Below, in pieces: positions 42,231 to 51,176 of a stretch of 64,000 bases of DNA. The position numbers and the translations under genes were made by a program. The notes under the pieces are model-generated. The model was not told the DNA's origin, did not search any database, and saw nothing but the letters and a program-made list of their open reading frames with translations. Within the stretch, counting starts at the first letter, position 1. Each line of letters starts with the position of its first letter. The stretch covers positions 868,001 through 932,000 of the forward strand of contig CAVYRL010000001.1 in NCBI GenBank assembly GCA_963771025.1. The letters run 5' to 3'. This DNA comes from Miltoncostaea sp963771025 (lineage in GTDB: Bacteria; Actinomycetota; Thermoleophilia; Miltoncostaeales; Miltoncostaeaceae).

Positions 42231-43246
42231 GCCGCGATACCGCCCGGCGGGGCCGAGGCAACGGCGTCCATAGCCAGGTACTCCGGCCACGGGATGACCT
42301 CGGTGAACTGGGCCGCGGCGCCGATCATCGCCGCGTTGTCCGTGCACAGCGACCGGTCGGGCACCGCGAGGCGCAGGCCCGCCCGCTCGGCGCCCTCGGC
42401 GACCAGCGCGCGCAGGCGCCCGTTGGCGGCCACGCCGCCCCCGAGGGCCACGGCGGGCACACCCTCGTCGAGCGCGGCGGCGATCAGGCGGTCGGCGAGA
42501 GGACGGACGATGGCCTCCTGGTACGACGCGGCCAGGTCGGCACGCTCGGTCTCGGTCAGGGCCTCGGCGTGCTCGCGCACCACGTACAGCAGCGATGTCT
42601 TGACGCCGGCGAACGAGAAGTCGCGCTGACCCGCCCCGCGCAAGCCCACCGGGAAGCGGTGGGACGTCGGCGAACCGCCGCCGGCGAGGCGCTCCAACGC
42701 CGGGCCGCCGGGGTAGCCCAGACCGAGCAGGCGGGCGCCCTTGTCGATCGCCTCGCCGGCGGCGTCGTCGATCGTCTGGCCGAGGGGCACGGGGTCGCGC
42801 AGGTCCGTGACCAGGTCGAGGCGGGTGTGCCCTCCCGAGGCCACCAGGCTCACGAAGGGCGGATCCAGCGCCACCGGATCGAGCCAGCACGCCGCGATGT
42901 GCCCGTGCAGGTGGTCCACCATCACCAGGGGCTTTCTCGCCGCGTAGGCGATCGCCTTCGCCGTCGCGACGCCGATCAGCAGCGCTCCGATCAAGCCGGG
43001 GCGCTGCGTGACGGCCACGCACTCGACATCCTCGAGGGTGATGCCGGCCCGCTCGAGCGCGCTGTCGATGACCGCGTTCACCGTTCCCAGGTGATGACGA
43101 GCGGCCACCTCCGGGACGACTCCTCCGTACGGCGTGTGCAGCTCGGCCTGAGAGGCGACGACGCTCGCGAGGATCGCGCGGCCCGCGACGACGGCCGCGG
43201 CGGTCTCGTCGCACGAGGTCTCGATGGCCAGGATGGGCCCGCTCAT
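42227..43246 (-). CDS. tsaD: tRNA t6A transferase TsaD
   Basis: 339 aa ASKHA protein that adds threonylcarbamoyl to A37 of ANN-decoding tRNAs. ILAIETSCDETAAAVV, GGVVPEVAARHHLGTVNAVI with the iron-binding His pair, VDHLHGHIAACWLDP, VASGGHTRLDLV, GYPGGPALERLA and VALGGGVAANGRLRALVAEG are all in place. Overlaps rimI by 4 bases and the subtilase by 4 bases. Confidence 0.96.
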   Translation of the reverse strand: MSGPILAIETSCDETAAAVVAGRAILASVVASQAELHTPYGGVVPEVAARHHLGTVNAVIDSALERAGITLEDVECVAVTQRPGLIGALLIGVATAKAIAYAARKPLVMVDHLHGHIAACWLDPVALDPPFVSLVASGGHTRLDLVTDLRDPVPLGQTIDDAAGEAIDKGARLLGLGYPGGPALERLAGGGSPTSHRFPVGLRGAGQRDFSFAGVKTSLLYVVREHAEALTETERADLAASYQEAIVRPLADRLIAAALDEGVPAVALGGGVAANGRLRALVAEGAERAGLRLAVPDRSLCTDNAAMIGAAAQFTEVIPWPEYLAMDAVASAPPGGIAA

Positions 43247-43743
43247 GCGGTCTCACCGCCCGTGTCCTCCGGGCCTCCCCCGCGCCACATGATGATCGCG
43301 TCCTCGCCGTTGTCGGAGTAGTACCCGGGCCGGATGCCGTGCTCCAGGAATCCCTTGCGACGATAGAGGCCGATCGCCGTCGTGTTTGACACACGCACCT
43401 CGAGCGTGAAGCCGAGGTTGGGCTTGGCCGAGGCCCGCTCGAACAACTCCTCCAGGAGGCGCGCCCCGATGCCCTGGCCCCTCTGGGACTCACGGACGCA
43501 CACGTTGAGGATGTGCCAGACGTCGGCGTAGCGGGACACCATGATGTAGCCGAGCACGTCCCCGGCGCGGTCGGCGACCAGATCGATGGTGCCGGGGCGC
43601 CCGAGCTCCGACTGGAACATCGCCCTCGTCCACGGAGTGTTGGAGCTCGCGGCCTCGATCACCACCACCTGGGGCACGTCGCGGTTGTGCATCTGGCGGA
43701 TCTTGACCGCGGGCACGGCGGGCGCGCGCTTGCCCCGCGGCAT
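43243..43743 (-). CDS. rimI: ribosomal protein S18-alanine N-acetyltransferase
   Basis: 166 aa from ATG 43743. GNAT fold: RQMHNRDVPQVVVIEAASSN, TPWTRAMFQSEL, VLGYIMVSRYADVWHILNV, then the acetyl-CoA loop RESQRGQGIGARLLEELFER and EVRVSNTTAIGLYRRKGFLE. This is the RimI pattern, and its place between tsaB and tsaD is the usual one in actinobacteria. Confidence 0.92.
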   Translation of the reverse strand: MPRGKRAPAVPAVKIRQMHNRDVPQVVVIEAASSNTPWTRAMFQSELGRPGTIDLVADRAGDVLGYIMVSRYADVWHILNVCVRESQRGQGIGARLLEELFERASAKPNLGFTLEVRVSNTTAIGLYRRKGFLEHGIRPGYYSDNGEDAIIMWRGGGPEDTGGETA

Positions 43744-43745
43744 CG

Positions 43746-44471
43746 TCAGGCCCCCGCCGCGGCGATGGCGTCGCGCCGGGCCACCTCGGCGTCGGGGAGG
43801 CGGGCGTACACTGGCCGGGCGGGCACACCCGCGCCCGCCCGGACCCGGCGCACGAGCGCCGCGGCAGACAGCCGGTGGGCAGGCGACCCTGACGGGGGCA
43901 CGGTGAACTCCGCGATCTCCGGGCCTGCTGCGGCGATGCCCTCCCCCGCCACGGCGACCGGCTCGCCGAGGGCGCGCAGCCGCGCGATGAAGGCGGCGGG
44001 CGCGATGGCCACCGGGGCCACGAGCTCCTCCAGACCGCCGGCGCGGGAGCGGTAGAGGGCCGTGAAGAGCTCGCGGCGGCGCGCGTCCAGCATCGGGGCG
44101 ATCAGCGCGCCGTCCGGGAACCCGCCCGCGATGCCGAGCGCGAGTGCCTCCAGCGACGAGGCTCCGGTGACCGGCACGCGCAGCGCCTGGCCGAGTCCGA
44201 GCGCGGTCGCCAGCCCGATGCGCAGGCCGGTGAACCCACCGGGGCCCACGCCCACGACGATCGTCTCGATGTCGCCGACCTCGTGGCCTGCGGACACCAG
44301 CAGCCCGTGGGCCGCCTCCAGCACCCGCCGGCCCGATCCGGGCTCGGGCGCCAGCCACAGCTCGGCGATGGGGTGGTCATCCCGAACGAGAGCCAGGCTC
44401 GGGCTCGCGGTTGCGGTATCGAGCGCGAAGGTCAGCAAGCTGGCGGGCGAGATCGGAGCGGCCATCCGCAT
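43746..44471 (-). CDS. tsaB: tRNA t6A biosynthesis protein TsaB
   Basis: 241 aa as read. LLTFALDTATASPSLALVRD and VVGVGPGGFTGLRIGLATAL are the ASKHA motifs of this TsaD partner. Two Met codons (44471, 44465) and a TTG (44438, giving LTFALDTATA) are possible starts; none has a clear Shine-Dalgarno. It overlaps the tsaE 3' end by 30-95 bases in another frame. Confidence 0.92.
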   Translation of the reverse strand: MRMAAPISPASLLTFALDTATASPSLALVRDDHPIAELWLAPEPGSGRRVLEAAHGLLVSAGHEVGDIETIVVGVGPGGFTGLRIGLATALGLGQALRVPVTGASSLEALALGIAGGFPDGALIAPMLDARRRELFTALYRSRAGGLEELVAPVAIAPAAFIARLRALGEPVAVAGEGIAAAGPEIAEFTVPPSGSPAHRLSAAALVRRVRAGAGVPARPVYARLPDAEVARRDAIAAAGA

Positions 44472-44856
44472 CTCGGGCGTCCAACAGTACCAGCCGCCGG
44501 TCGCCGCCCTCGTGCTTCAGTTCCACCTCCAGACGGGCCGGCGGGAGCGCCGCGAGGATCACGTCCGGCCACTCCACGAAGGCGATCGCGTCGTCGCCCA
44601 CGGCCGCCCTCAGCAGGTCGGCGTCCTCGTCGTCGGGACCGCCGAGCCGGTACGCGTCCAGGTGGGTCACCGCGACGTCGCCCTGATAGCGCTGGGCGAC
44701 GGTGAACGTCGGGCTGGTGATGGGCCCCCGCACCCCGAGGGCACGGGCGATCGCGCGCACCAACGTCGTCTTGCCCGCGCCGAGATCGCCCCGCAGCAGC
44801 ACCAGGTCGCCCGGCGCGAGCCACGCGGCGAGCAGGCCCCCCAACAGCTCGGTCAA
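44377..44856 (-). CDS. tsaE: tRNA t6A biosynthesis ATPase TsaE
   Basis: 159 aa from TTG 44856. Walker A is LLRGDLGAGKTTLVRAIARA; PITSPTFTVAQRY and VTHLDAYRLGG follow, with FVEWPD near residue 97. In-frame codons upstream read SAGPLTWESDGPAL back to CTG 44898, which overlaps the glycosylase stop; that extension matches the usual TsaE N-terminus, so the real start may be CTG 44898. Interacts with TsaB-TsaD. Confidence 0.92.
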   Translation of the reverse strand: MTELLGGLLAAWLAPGDLVLLRGDLGAGKTTLVRAIARALGVRGPITSPTFTVAQRYQGDVAVTHLDAYRLGGPDDEDADLLRAAVGDDAIAFVEWPDVILAALPPARLEVELKHEGGDRRLVLLDARDADGRSDLARQLADLRARYRNREPEPGSRSG

Positions 44857-44894
44857 CGCGGGGCCGTCGCTCTCCCAGGTGAGCGGCCCCGCGC

Positions 44895-45572
44895 TCAGAA
44901 CAGGCCGAGCTGCGGGTCGCCCGAGTCAGCGACGCCGGCCGGTTCCGGGACGGCGGGGGCCTCGGCCATCGCCGGCTCGGGCTCCGGCGTGGCGCCGAGC
45001 AGGCCCGGGATCCGCGCGAAATCCTCCTCCAGCGTGCTCAGCGTCGCCCGCGCATAGAGCGCCGCCGCCGGGTGGAAGAGCGGGTACAGCACGACCGGCA
45101 GGCCGAGCACCTCGATGTCGAGCGGGTGACCGTGGACACGGGAGATTCCGTCGGGACGGCCCGACAAGAGCTTGGTCGCGAAGTTGCCGAGCGTGCAGAT
45201 CAGCTTGGGGCGTATCAGCGAGATCTGGGTGTACAGGTGCGGCTCGCACGAACGGATCTCGTCGGGGAGGGGGTCCCGATTGCCGGGTGGCCGGCACTTG
45301 AGGACGTTGGCCACGAACACGTCCTGCCTGCTCAGGCCGATCCCCTCGAGAAGGGTGGTCAGCAGCTTGCCGGAGGCGCCGACGAACGGAACGCCCAACC
45401 GGTCCTCGTGGTAGCCGGGGGCCTCCCCCACGAACATCAGGTCGGACGTCGGATCGCCGTTTCCGACCACCACCTGGGTCCGCCCCTCGGCCAGTGCGCA
45501 CCGAGTGCAGTCCACGACCTCGTCGTGGTGGTAAGCCTTGAGGGCCGCTGCGCGGGCAGTGGGCTCCGACAT
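44895..45572 (-). CDS. family 4 uracil-DNA glycosylase
   Basis: 225 aa. DCTRCALAEGRTQVVVG carries the first two Fe-S cysteines; LMFVGEAPGYHEDRLGVPFV is the catalytic GEAPG motif; VLKCRPPGNRDPLPDEIRSC holds two more cysteines; LFHPAAALY is the C-terminal HPAA motif. Removes uracil from DNA. The last about 45 residues are Pro/Ala/Glu-rich and likely disordered. First gene of the tsaEBD train. Confidence 0.93.
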   Translation of the reverse strand: MSEPTARAAALKAYHHDEVVDCTRCALAEGRTQVVVGNGDPTSDLMFVGEAPGYHEDRLGVPFVGASGKLLTTLLEGIGLSRQDVFVANVLKCRPPGNRDPLPDEIRSCEPHLYTQISLIRPKLICTLGNFATKLLSGRPDGISRVHGHPLDIEVLGLPVVLYPLFHPAAALYARATLSTLEEDFARIPGLLGATPEPEPAMAEAPAVPEPAGVADSGDPQLGLF

Positions 45573-45580
45573 CGCCTGTC

Positions 45581-45586
45581 AGTGTA
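45581..45586 (-). promoter_or_regulatory. -10 element TACACT before the uracil-DNA glycosylase
   Basis: On the minus strand TACACT ends 8 bases before the ATG, with no Shine-Dalgarno between. Fits the near-leaderless pattern also seen before cysE and the zincin gene; probable promoter of the whole t6A operon. Confidence 0.5.
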
Positions 45587-45616
45587 TCGGCCGCCTCGGC
45601 CGCCAAGCGTGTTGCG

Positions 45617-46966
45617 TCACCGCCGGCCGCGATCATCCTCCCCCGTCCCTCGGTGCGCGGCGGGATCCCCGGGGGCATCGCCTCCAGCGCCCCTGAGGCC
45701 GACCCCGACCTCGACCGGTGAGCCCTTGTCGGAGTCGCCGGGGGCCCTGGCGCTTGCGCGGCCCTCGGTACGGATGCTGATCCAGCGCGCCCCCAGGGTG
45801 TCGGTCATCCCGTGGGCGAGGATCGACCCGAGCACCGTGAATGAGGCGATCTCGAAGACGAGGGTGCGGTCGGGCGCGAGCGACCCGAGCACCAGCAGCG
45901 AAAAGAGGATCGACGCGATGCCCTTCGGGCCGAACCACGCGATGAACAGCTTCTCCGCTCGCGCGTAGTCGATACCCGTGAACGACACCAGGACCGCCAG
46001 CGGTCGCGCCACCAGGAGCGTAAACAGGATGAACCCGATCAGCGGCAGAATGCCCCGGCTCCAGCCGACGGTCACGATCAGGGTGCCGAACAGGAAGAGG
46101 GTGACCAGCTGCACGCCCGTGCTCAGGCTGGCGTTGAAGCCCCGAGAAAGCTCAGGCACATCGACGCGCGTCAGGGCGAGGGCGATTCCGGCGACGAAAG
46201 CCGCCAGCAGCCCGTTGCCGATGGTTGCGTCCGCGATGCCGTAGGTCGCAAGCGCGATGCCGAGCCCGAGCAGGCCGACGAAGCGGGGCTCGATCGCGCG
46301 GTCGGGCGCGCGGCGCAGCAGGTAGCCCGCCGTGGTCGCCAACGCCGCTCCGATGAGCGCGCCGCCGACGCTCTCGCCTGCCAGCCGGAGGCCGCTGTCC
46401 AACGGATGCCCCCCGGGCGCCACGATTGCGATGAGCACGACGACGAACGGCAGCGCCAGGCCGTCGTTGAGCCCGGATTCGATGTTGAGCGTGTGGCGCA
46501 CCCGCGCCGGGATCGCGGTCGAGGAGACGACGCTTGCGGTGATGACCGGGTCGGTCGGCATGAGGATGGCGCCCAGCAGCGCCGCCTCCGCCCAGCTGAG
46601 GTCGGGAAAGAGCGTGTGGGCTCCGAGGGCGAGCAGCACGAGCGTGATCGGCATCGCGATGACGAGCGCCCGCAGCGAGGGCCTCCAGTGGCTGCGCAGC
46701 AGCTCGCGCTCGACCTCCATCCCGTCGCTGAACAGCGTGAGGATCAGGGCGATCTCCACGACTCCCACCAGCGCCGCCGAGTCCTGCGAGACCGACACCA
46801 CCCCAGCCCACGCCAGACCCGCCCCTGAGCCGACCGCGAGGACGCTGGCCGAGAGCACGGCGGCGTTGAGCCACCCGGACAGGGCTGTCAGCGTCACGAG
46901 CAGGAGCCCGAAGATGATGAGCGCCTGGTCGAAACCGATATCCACTGCGAGTGGCGTTCCCCGCAC
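45617..46966 (-). CDS. CPA1-type cation:proton antiporter
   Basis: 449 aa, about 12 membrane helices. LLGAILMPTDPVITASVVSS contains the TDP motif, and LNIESGLNDGLALPFVVVL the ESGLNDG motif of CPA1 exchangers, with the ion-binding Asp. FIAWFGPKGIASILFSLLVL is the conserved late helix. The last about 60 residues are charged and probably cytoplasmic. The GTG at 46966 is the furthest start; GTG about seven codons later is also possible. Confidence 0.9.
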   Translation of the reverse strand: MRGTPLAVDIGFDQALIIFGLLLVTLTALSGWLNAAVLSASVLAVGSGAGLAWAGVVSVSQDSAALVGVVEIALILTLFSDGMEVERELLRSHWRPSLRALVIAMPITLVLLALGAHTLFPDLSWAEAALLGAILMPTDPVITASVVSSTAIPARVRHTLNIESGLNDGLALPFVVVLIAIVAPGGHPLDSGLRLAGESVGGALIGAALATTAGYLLRRAPDRAIEPRFVGLLGLGIALATYGIADATIGNGLLAAFVAGIALALTRVDVPELSRGFNASLSTGVQLVTLFLFGTLIVTVGWSRGILPLIGFILFTLLVARPLAVLVSFTGIDYARAEKLFIAWFGPKGIASILFSLLVLGSLAPDRTLVFEIASFTVLGSILAHGMTDTLGARWISIRTEGRASARAPGDSDKGSPVEVGVGLRGAGGDAPGDPAAHRGTGEDDRGRR

Positions 46967-47029
46967 GGCGGCGACTGAATCCGGGCCAGCCCGCCGGGCC
47001 GGCGACGGGCGGGGCCCTCGGCCGCCCCG

Positions 47030-49468
47030 TCAGGACGACCGCGACACGCCACGCCGGCAGGCCCGCACGACGCGTAGGACGACGATCGCCAGCACGCCAC
47101 CGAGTGCGGCGAGAGAGAGCAGGTCCGCCGGCCGCTGCGCCCGCGCCTGGGCGGGCGAGGGCGGGGGCGTGCCGCCCTGCGCCGGGCGATCCCCGGCGCC
47201 GCAGTCGTCCTCGCTGCCGGCGCGGGCCCTCCCGGCCCGGCCCGCGGGCCAGCGCGCGCGGGGGCCGAGAACCGCGATCAGCGACGGCACCAGCAGCATC
47301 GTCCCGACGGACACGACGAGGCTGACGCCGATGGCCATCGCGATCGCGAACTCACGGAAGGCGTCGATCGGCACCAGCGCGAGCAGGCCGAAGCTGCCGG
47401 CCAGCACGATCCCCGCCAGCGCGATCACGGCGGCGGCGGCCGGAAGCGCCCGCTCCAGGCCATCGCGCACGCCGTCCTCCCCGAGGTCCCAGACCCGGCG
47501 CACAAGATAGATGCCGTAGTCCGAGCCCAGGGCGAGCAGCAGGACGCTGCTGGCGAACGGGACGAAGTGCTGGAGCCCGGGCTCGCCCGCGAAGACCTGC
47601 ACGACGACGGTCGTGATACCCAGCGTCGCGGCCAGGATGAGCAGCTCCGCCGCCAGCAGCAGCGGGGGCATCACCAGCGAGCCGAGCATCGCCGCCAGCA
47701 GCACGATGACCGCGGCGCATGCGACGATCCCGACGCGCCAGAGGTCGGCGCTGGTGACCTCCATGGCGTCCGAGGCCACCGCGGTGTCGCCCGCGATCTC
47801 CACGTGGGCGCCCGTCAGGCCGGCGCGGTGCAGGAGTGCGGGCATCGCGTCGCGCAGGGCGCGGAAGTGGGCGATCGCATCCGGCTCGACGGGATCGCTG
47901 TCGAGCAGGACCAGGATGCGCGCGGTGCCGCTCGACGTGCGCAGAAACGCTCGGCGGGCCGCGAGGTCGAGGCCGACCGCGCCGCCCGTGCCCGGTCCGA
48001 GGACCGTCGCCACGCCTGGTCAACGGGCGATCTCGCGCTGAAGCGCCGCGGCCGGCCCGGGCGCGACCCGGTCCCCGCGCACCAGCACCACCATCGGCGA
48101 GACGATCCCCGGGGCGAAGCCGTCGCTCGCCGCCCGCGCGGCGCGCGCGGGGGCCGAGCCGGCCGGCAGCGCGCCGAGCACCGTCGGGTCGAGCCGCGTG
48201 CCCGTGCCGTACCACCCCGCGGCGAGGAGGGCGAGGATCGTCGCGGCGGCGACGGCGGCCGCGACCGCGGGCCGGCCCGCGAGGGCCGAGGCCAGGCGGG
48301 CGACCAGACCCCTGGCGCGGCCCGCGACGCCGCTCTCGCGCAGGCCGGCCGCGCCGCGGCGCGGCACGGCCGGCCAGAATAGCGTCCGTCCACCGAGCGC
48401 GAGGACCGCGGGGACGAACGTGAGGCAGGTGAGGGTGCCCACCGCGGCGCTGATCGCCAGCGCCGGCCCGAAGGAGCGGAAGAAGGACAGGTGGGCCGCC
48501 ATGAGCGCCGCCGTGCCGACCGAGACGGTGACGCCGGCGGCCGCCACGACATGGCCGACCTCCGCCACGGCCGCCCGCGCCGCGCCCACCCGGTCGTCGC
48601 CCGCGCGCAGACGCCTGCGCGCGCTGAACAGGAAGAAGATCGAGTAGTCGGTGACGATCCCGAACAGCAGCACGATGACAACGGGCTCGACCTCGCTCGG
48701 CACGCCGATGCCCGCGGTGGCGGCCACCCACCCCGTGACGCGTACCGAGACCAGGTAGGCCACAGCGATCGCGGCGAGCGCGACGACCGCCGATCCCACC
48801 GCCCGGAAGAAGGCCCCCACGACGACGGCCACCAGTAGGGCCGTGCCGAGCGTGACCCACGGCAGCGATCCGCGGATCAGGTGGGCCATCTCGACGCGCG
48901 CCGGCACCGTGCCGGTGACCCCGACCACCGACGCATCCGGCCCCAACCGAGCCGCATAGCGCTCCGCGAGCGTGGTGCGCAGGCCGGTGCTCACCCCAGC
49001 CCGGAACAGCAGGTAGGTGACGATCGTCGTCGGACGCCGCACCACCCCGTGCCCCGACACCCCGTCGGTCACCGGCACGGCCGCCGACAACTCTGGGAGC
49101 CCCTTCTTGTCGCCCAGGGAGACGTCGGCCGCCTGGCGGACGCTGCGCGCGATCACGTCGTTCGCAAGGCCCCCGGGCTCGCGTTGGACGACCATCGTGC
49201 GCGAGATGAGGGGGAAGCCGAAGGCCCGGTAGGACGTCTGCTCCGCACGGATCGCGGCGGCGTCACGCGGGACCGGCAGCCCCGGATCGGCGCCCGAGTC
49301 GCCCGGCCCCGGCAGCGCGAGCGTGGCCACCACCGCGAGGGCGATCCAGGCCGGGACGACCACCAGGCGCGCGCGCACGGCGAGTGCGCCCGCGCGATCC
49401 GGCAGCGCCCCGAGCGCCGCCACGGCCCGTCGCAGGAGGCCGGCGCGCGCAGGCGGGAAGGGGGTCAC
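47030..49468 (-). pseudogene. MMPL-family transporter interrupted by an in-frame TGA
   Basis: Two halves in the same frame: 49468 to 48020 (482 aa) and 48019 to 47030. The first has RLVVVPAWIALAVVATLALP, the periplasmic domain, and FGIVTDYSIFFLFSARRRLR; the second has the repeat domain, ALGSDYGIYLVRRVWDLGED and FAIAMAIGVSLVVSVGTMLL. They are separated only by TGA at 48020-48022, between EIAR and PGVATVLGPG. CGA in its place would read through. About 812 codons, a usual length. RND-like exporter of lipids or drugs. Confidence 0.85.
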
Positions 49469-49871
49469 TCTGCGCCCGCCTCCGGCCGTCGATCCCGAGC
49501 CGGACGACCGAGGCGAAGAGAATCACTGCTTCCCCCCCGCGCGCGCCGAGCGGTCCGGCGCGTCCTCCTCCCGTCCGCGCCGCGGGGGCTGGTTCTCGTC
49601 ACCGGGCGTCCCGCATCGACTCTGCACTACCCCGAGCGGGCGCGGGCAATCCTGCGCGGGGCGCGCTCCCTCGCCCCTCGGTGGGCCGCGGCGGCGAAGC
49701 CCACCCCGGCCCGTGGCGACGGGGGCTGGCAGGAAATGTGACGCCGGGTTACACTCCGCGAACCGTCCGCGTGCAGCCCGGCATCCCCTTCGGGAGTTGG
49801 AGCGGAGACGACGGAGAACCGGCCGATGAGCGGTCGCGTTCGCGTGTCCGTCAACGCGGTGCGGGTCCCGT
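49469..49871. other. region upstream of panC with a -10-like element
   Basis: About 400 bases with no convincing gene. A -10-like TACACT lies at 49750-49755 on the plus strand, about 117 bases before the panC ATG. The open frame that covers this stretch in the downstream panC frame is Arg/Pro-rich and looks non-coding. Nothing else is seen. Confidence 0.4.
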
Positions 49872-51174
49872 ATGCCCGAATCCCGACCGCCACTCCCGCC
49901 GCAGTCGCCGACCGTCGTCCGAACGGTGGACGCGCTGCGTGACGAGGTGGCCGCCCTGCGAGCCGCCGGTTGAACGCGTCGCGGTCGTGCCGACGATGGG
50001 GGCGTTCCACGAGGGGCATCTCGGGCTGATGCGCCTCGCGGCCGCCGACGGATATGCCGTCGTCGTGACGCTCTTCGTCAACCCGACCCAGTTCGCCCCC
50101 ACCGAGGATCTCTCCCGGTACCCGCGCGACGAGGCCCGCGACCTGCAGCTGGCCGCCGGGGTCGGGGTGGACCTGGTCTTCGCCCCCGGCTCCGCGGAGA
50201 TGTACCCGCCCGGCTTCGGCACGGCGGTCGCGGTCGCCGGCCCCAGCGACGGCCTCGAGGGAGCCTCGCGGCCCGACCACTTCGGCGGGGTGGCCACCGT
50301 CGTCGCCAAGCTCCTCATCGCGGTCCGCCCCGACCGCGCGGTGTTCGGCCAGAAGGACGCCCAGCAGGTGGCCGTCGTGCGCAGGCTGATGGCCGACCTG
50401 CACCTGGACGACATCGAGCTGGTCATCGGGCCGATCGCGCGCGAGGCCGACGGCCTCGCGATGAGCAGCCGCAACGCCTACCTCGAGCCCGACGACCGCG
50501 CCGCGGCGGCCACCCTGCGCCGCGCCCTGCGCGCCGCGGAGGCCCTCGCCGCGGAGGGTGAGCGCGACGCGGTCCGGATCGCGGCCGCCGCGCAGGCCGT
50601 GATCGCCGCCGAGCCCCGCTGCGCCCTGGAGTACGCCACCGTCGTCGACCCCGTCGCCTTCTCCCCCCTGACCACCATCGAGGGGGACGCCCTCCTCGTG
50701 ATCGCGGCCCGCGTCGGGCCGGTCCGGCTCATCGACAACTGCCCACTTCCCACCACCTCCCGGAGGGCCCACGTGCCGCCTCGCACCCGCACCATGATGA
50801 AGAGCAAGATCCATCGCGCCACGGTCACCGACGCCAACCTGAACTACGTCGGGAGCATCACGGTCGATCGCGATCTGCTCGATGCGGCGGACATACGCGC
50901 CTATGAGCAGGTGGTGGTGCTCAACATCAACACCGGCGCACGCTTCGAGACCTATGCCATCGAGGGTCCGGCCGGTGGTGGCGACATCTGCCTCAACGGA
51001 GCCGCCGCCCGTCTGGCCCAGCCCGGCGACCTGGTGATCGTGATCACCTACGCGCAGTACGACGACGCCGATCTCGACGGTTTCGTCCCCAACGTCGTCC
51101 ATGTGGACGCCGACAACCGTAAGGTGGACGTCGTCGCGCTCGAGGGCGTCTTCCCCGTCTCCTGGGAGCAGTAG
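49872..51174 (+). CDS. panC: pantoate-beta-alanine ligase, frameshifted near the N-terminus, reading on into panD
   Basis: From ATG 49872 the frame gives PTVVRTVDALRDEVAALRAA then stops at 49971. Removing one T from GGTTGAACG (49968-49976) continues directly into ERVAVVPTMGAFHEGHLGLM, VTLFVNPTQFAPTEDLSRYP, RPDHFGGVATVVAKLLIAV, VFGQKDAQQVAVVRRLMADL and MSSRNAYL. PanC normally ends near LIDN; here no stop follows LIDNCPLPTTS and the frame runs through panD to 51174. Whether one fused protein is made is unclear. Confidence 0.8.
50773..51174 (+). CDS. panD: aspartate 1-decarboxylase
   Basis: 133 aa from GTG 50773, with GGAGGG five bases upstream. Makes beta-alanine. KSKIHRATVTDANLNYVGSI contains the Gly-Ser self-cleavage site that yields the pyruvoyl group; NINTGARFETYAIEGPAGGG, DICLNGAAARLAQPGD and VITYAQYD follow. 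The internal RBS and start suggest separate translation although the upstream panC frame is open into it. Confidence 0.94.
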   Translation: MPPRTRTMMKSKIHRATVTDANLNYVGSITVDRDLLDAADIRAYEQVVVLNINTGARFETYAIEGPAGGGDICLNGAAARLAQPGDLVIVITYAQYDDADLDGFVPNVVHVDADNRKVDVVALEGVFPVSWEQ

Positions 51175-51176
51175 TC

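Noticed and set aside
49384..49870. N-terminal extension of PanC in the downstream frame
   Set aside because: Arg/Pro-rich and unlike PanC; the proper N-terminus is found in another frame from 49872, so a frameshift explains the data better.
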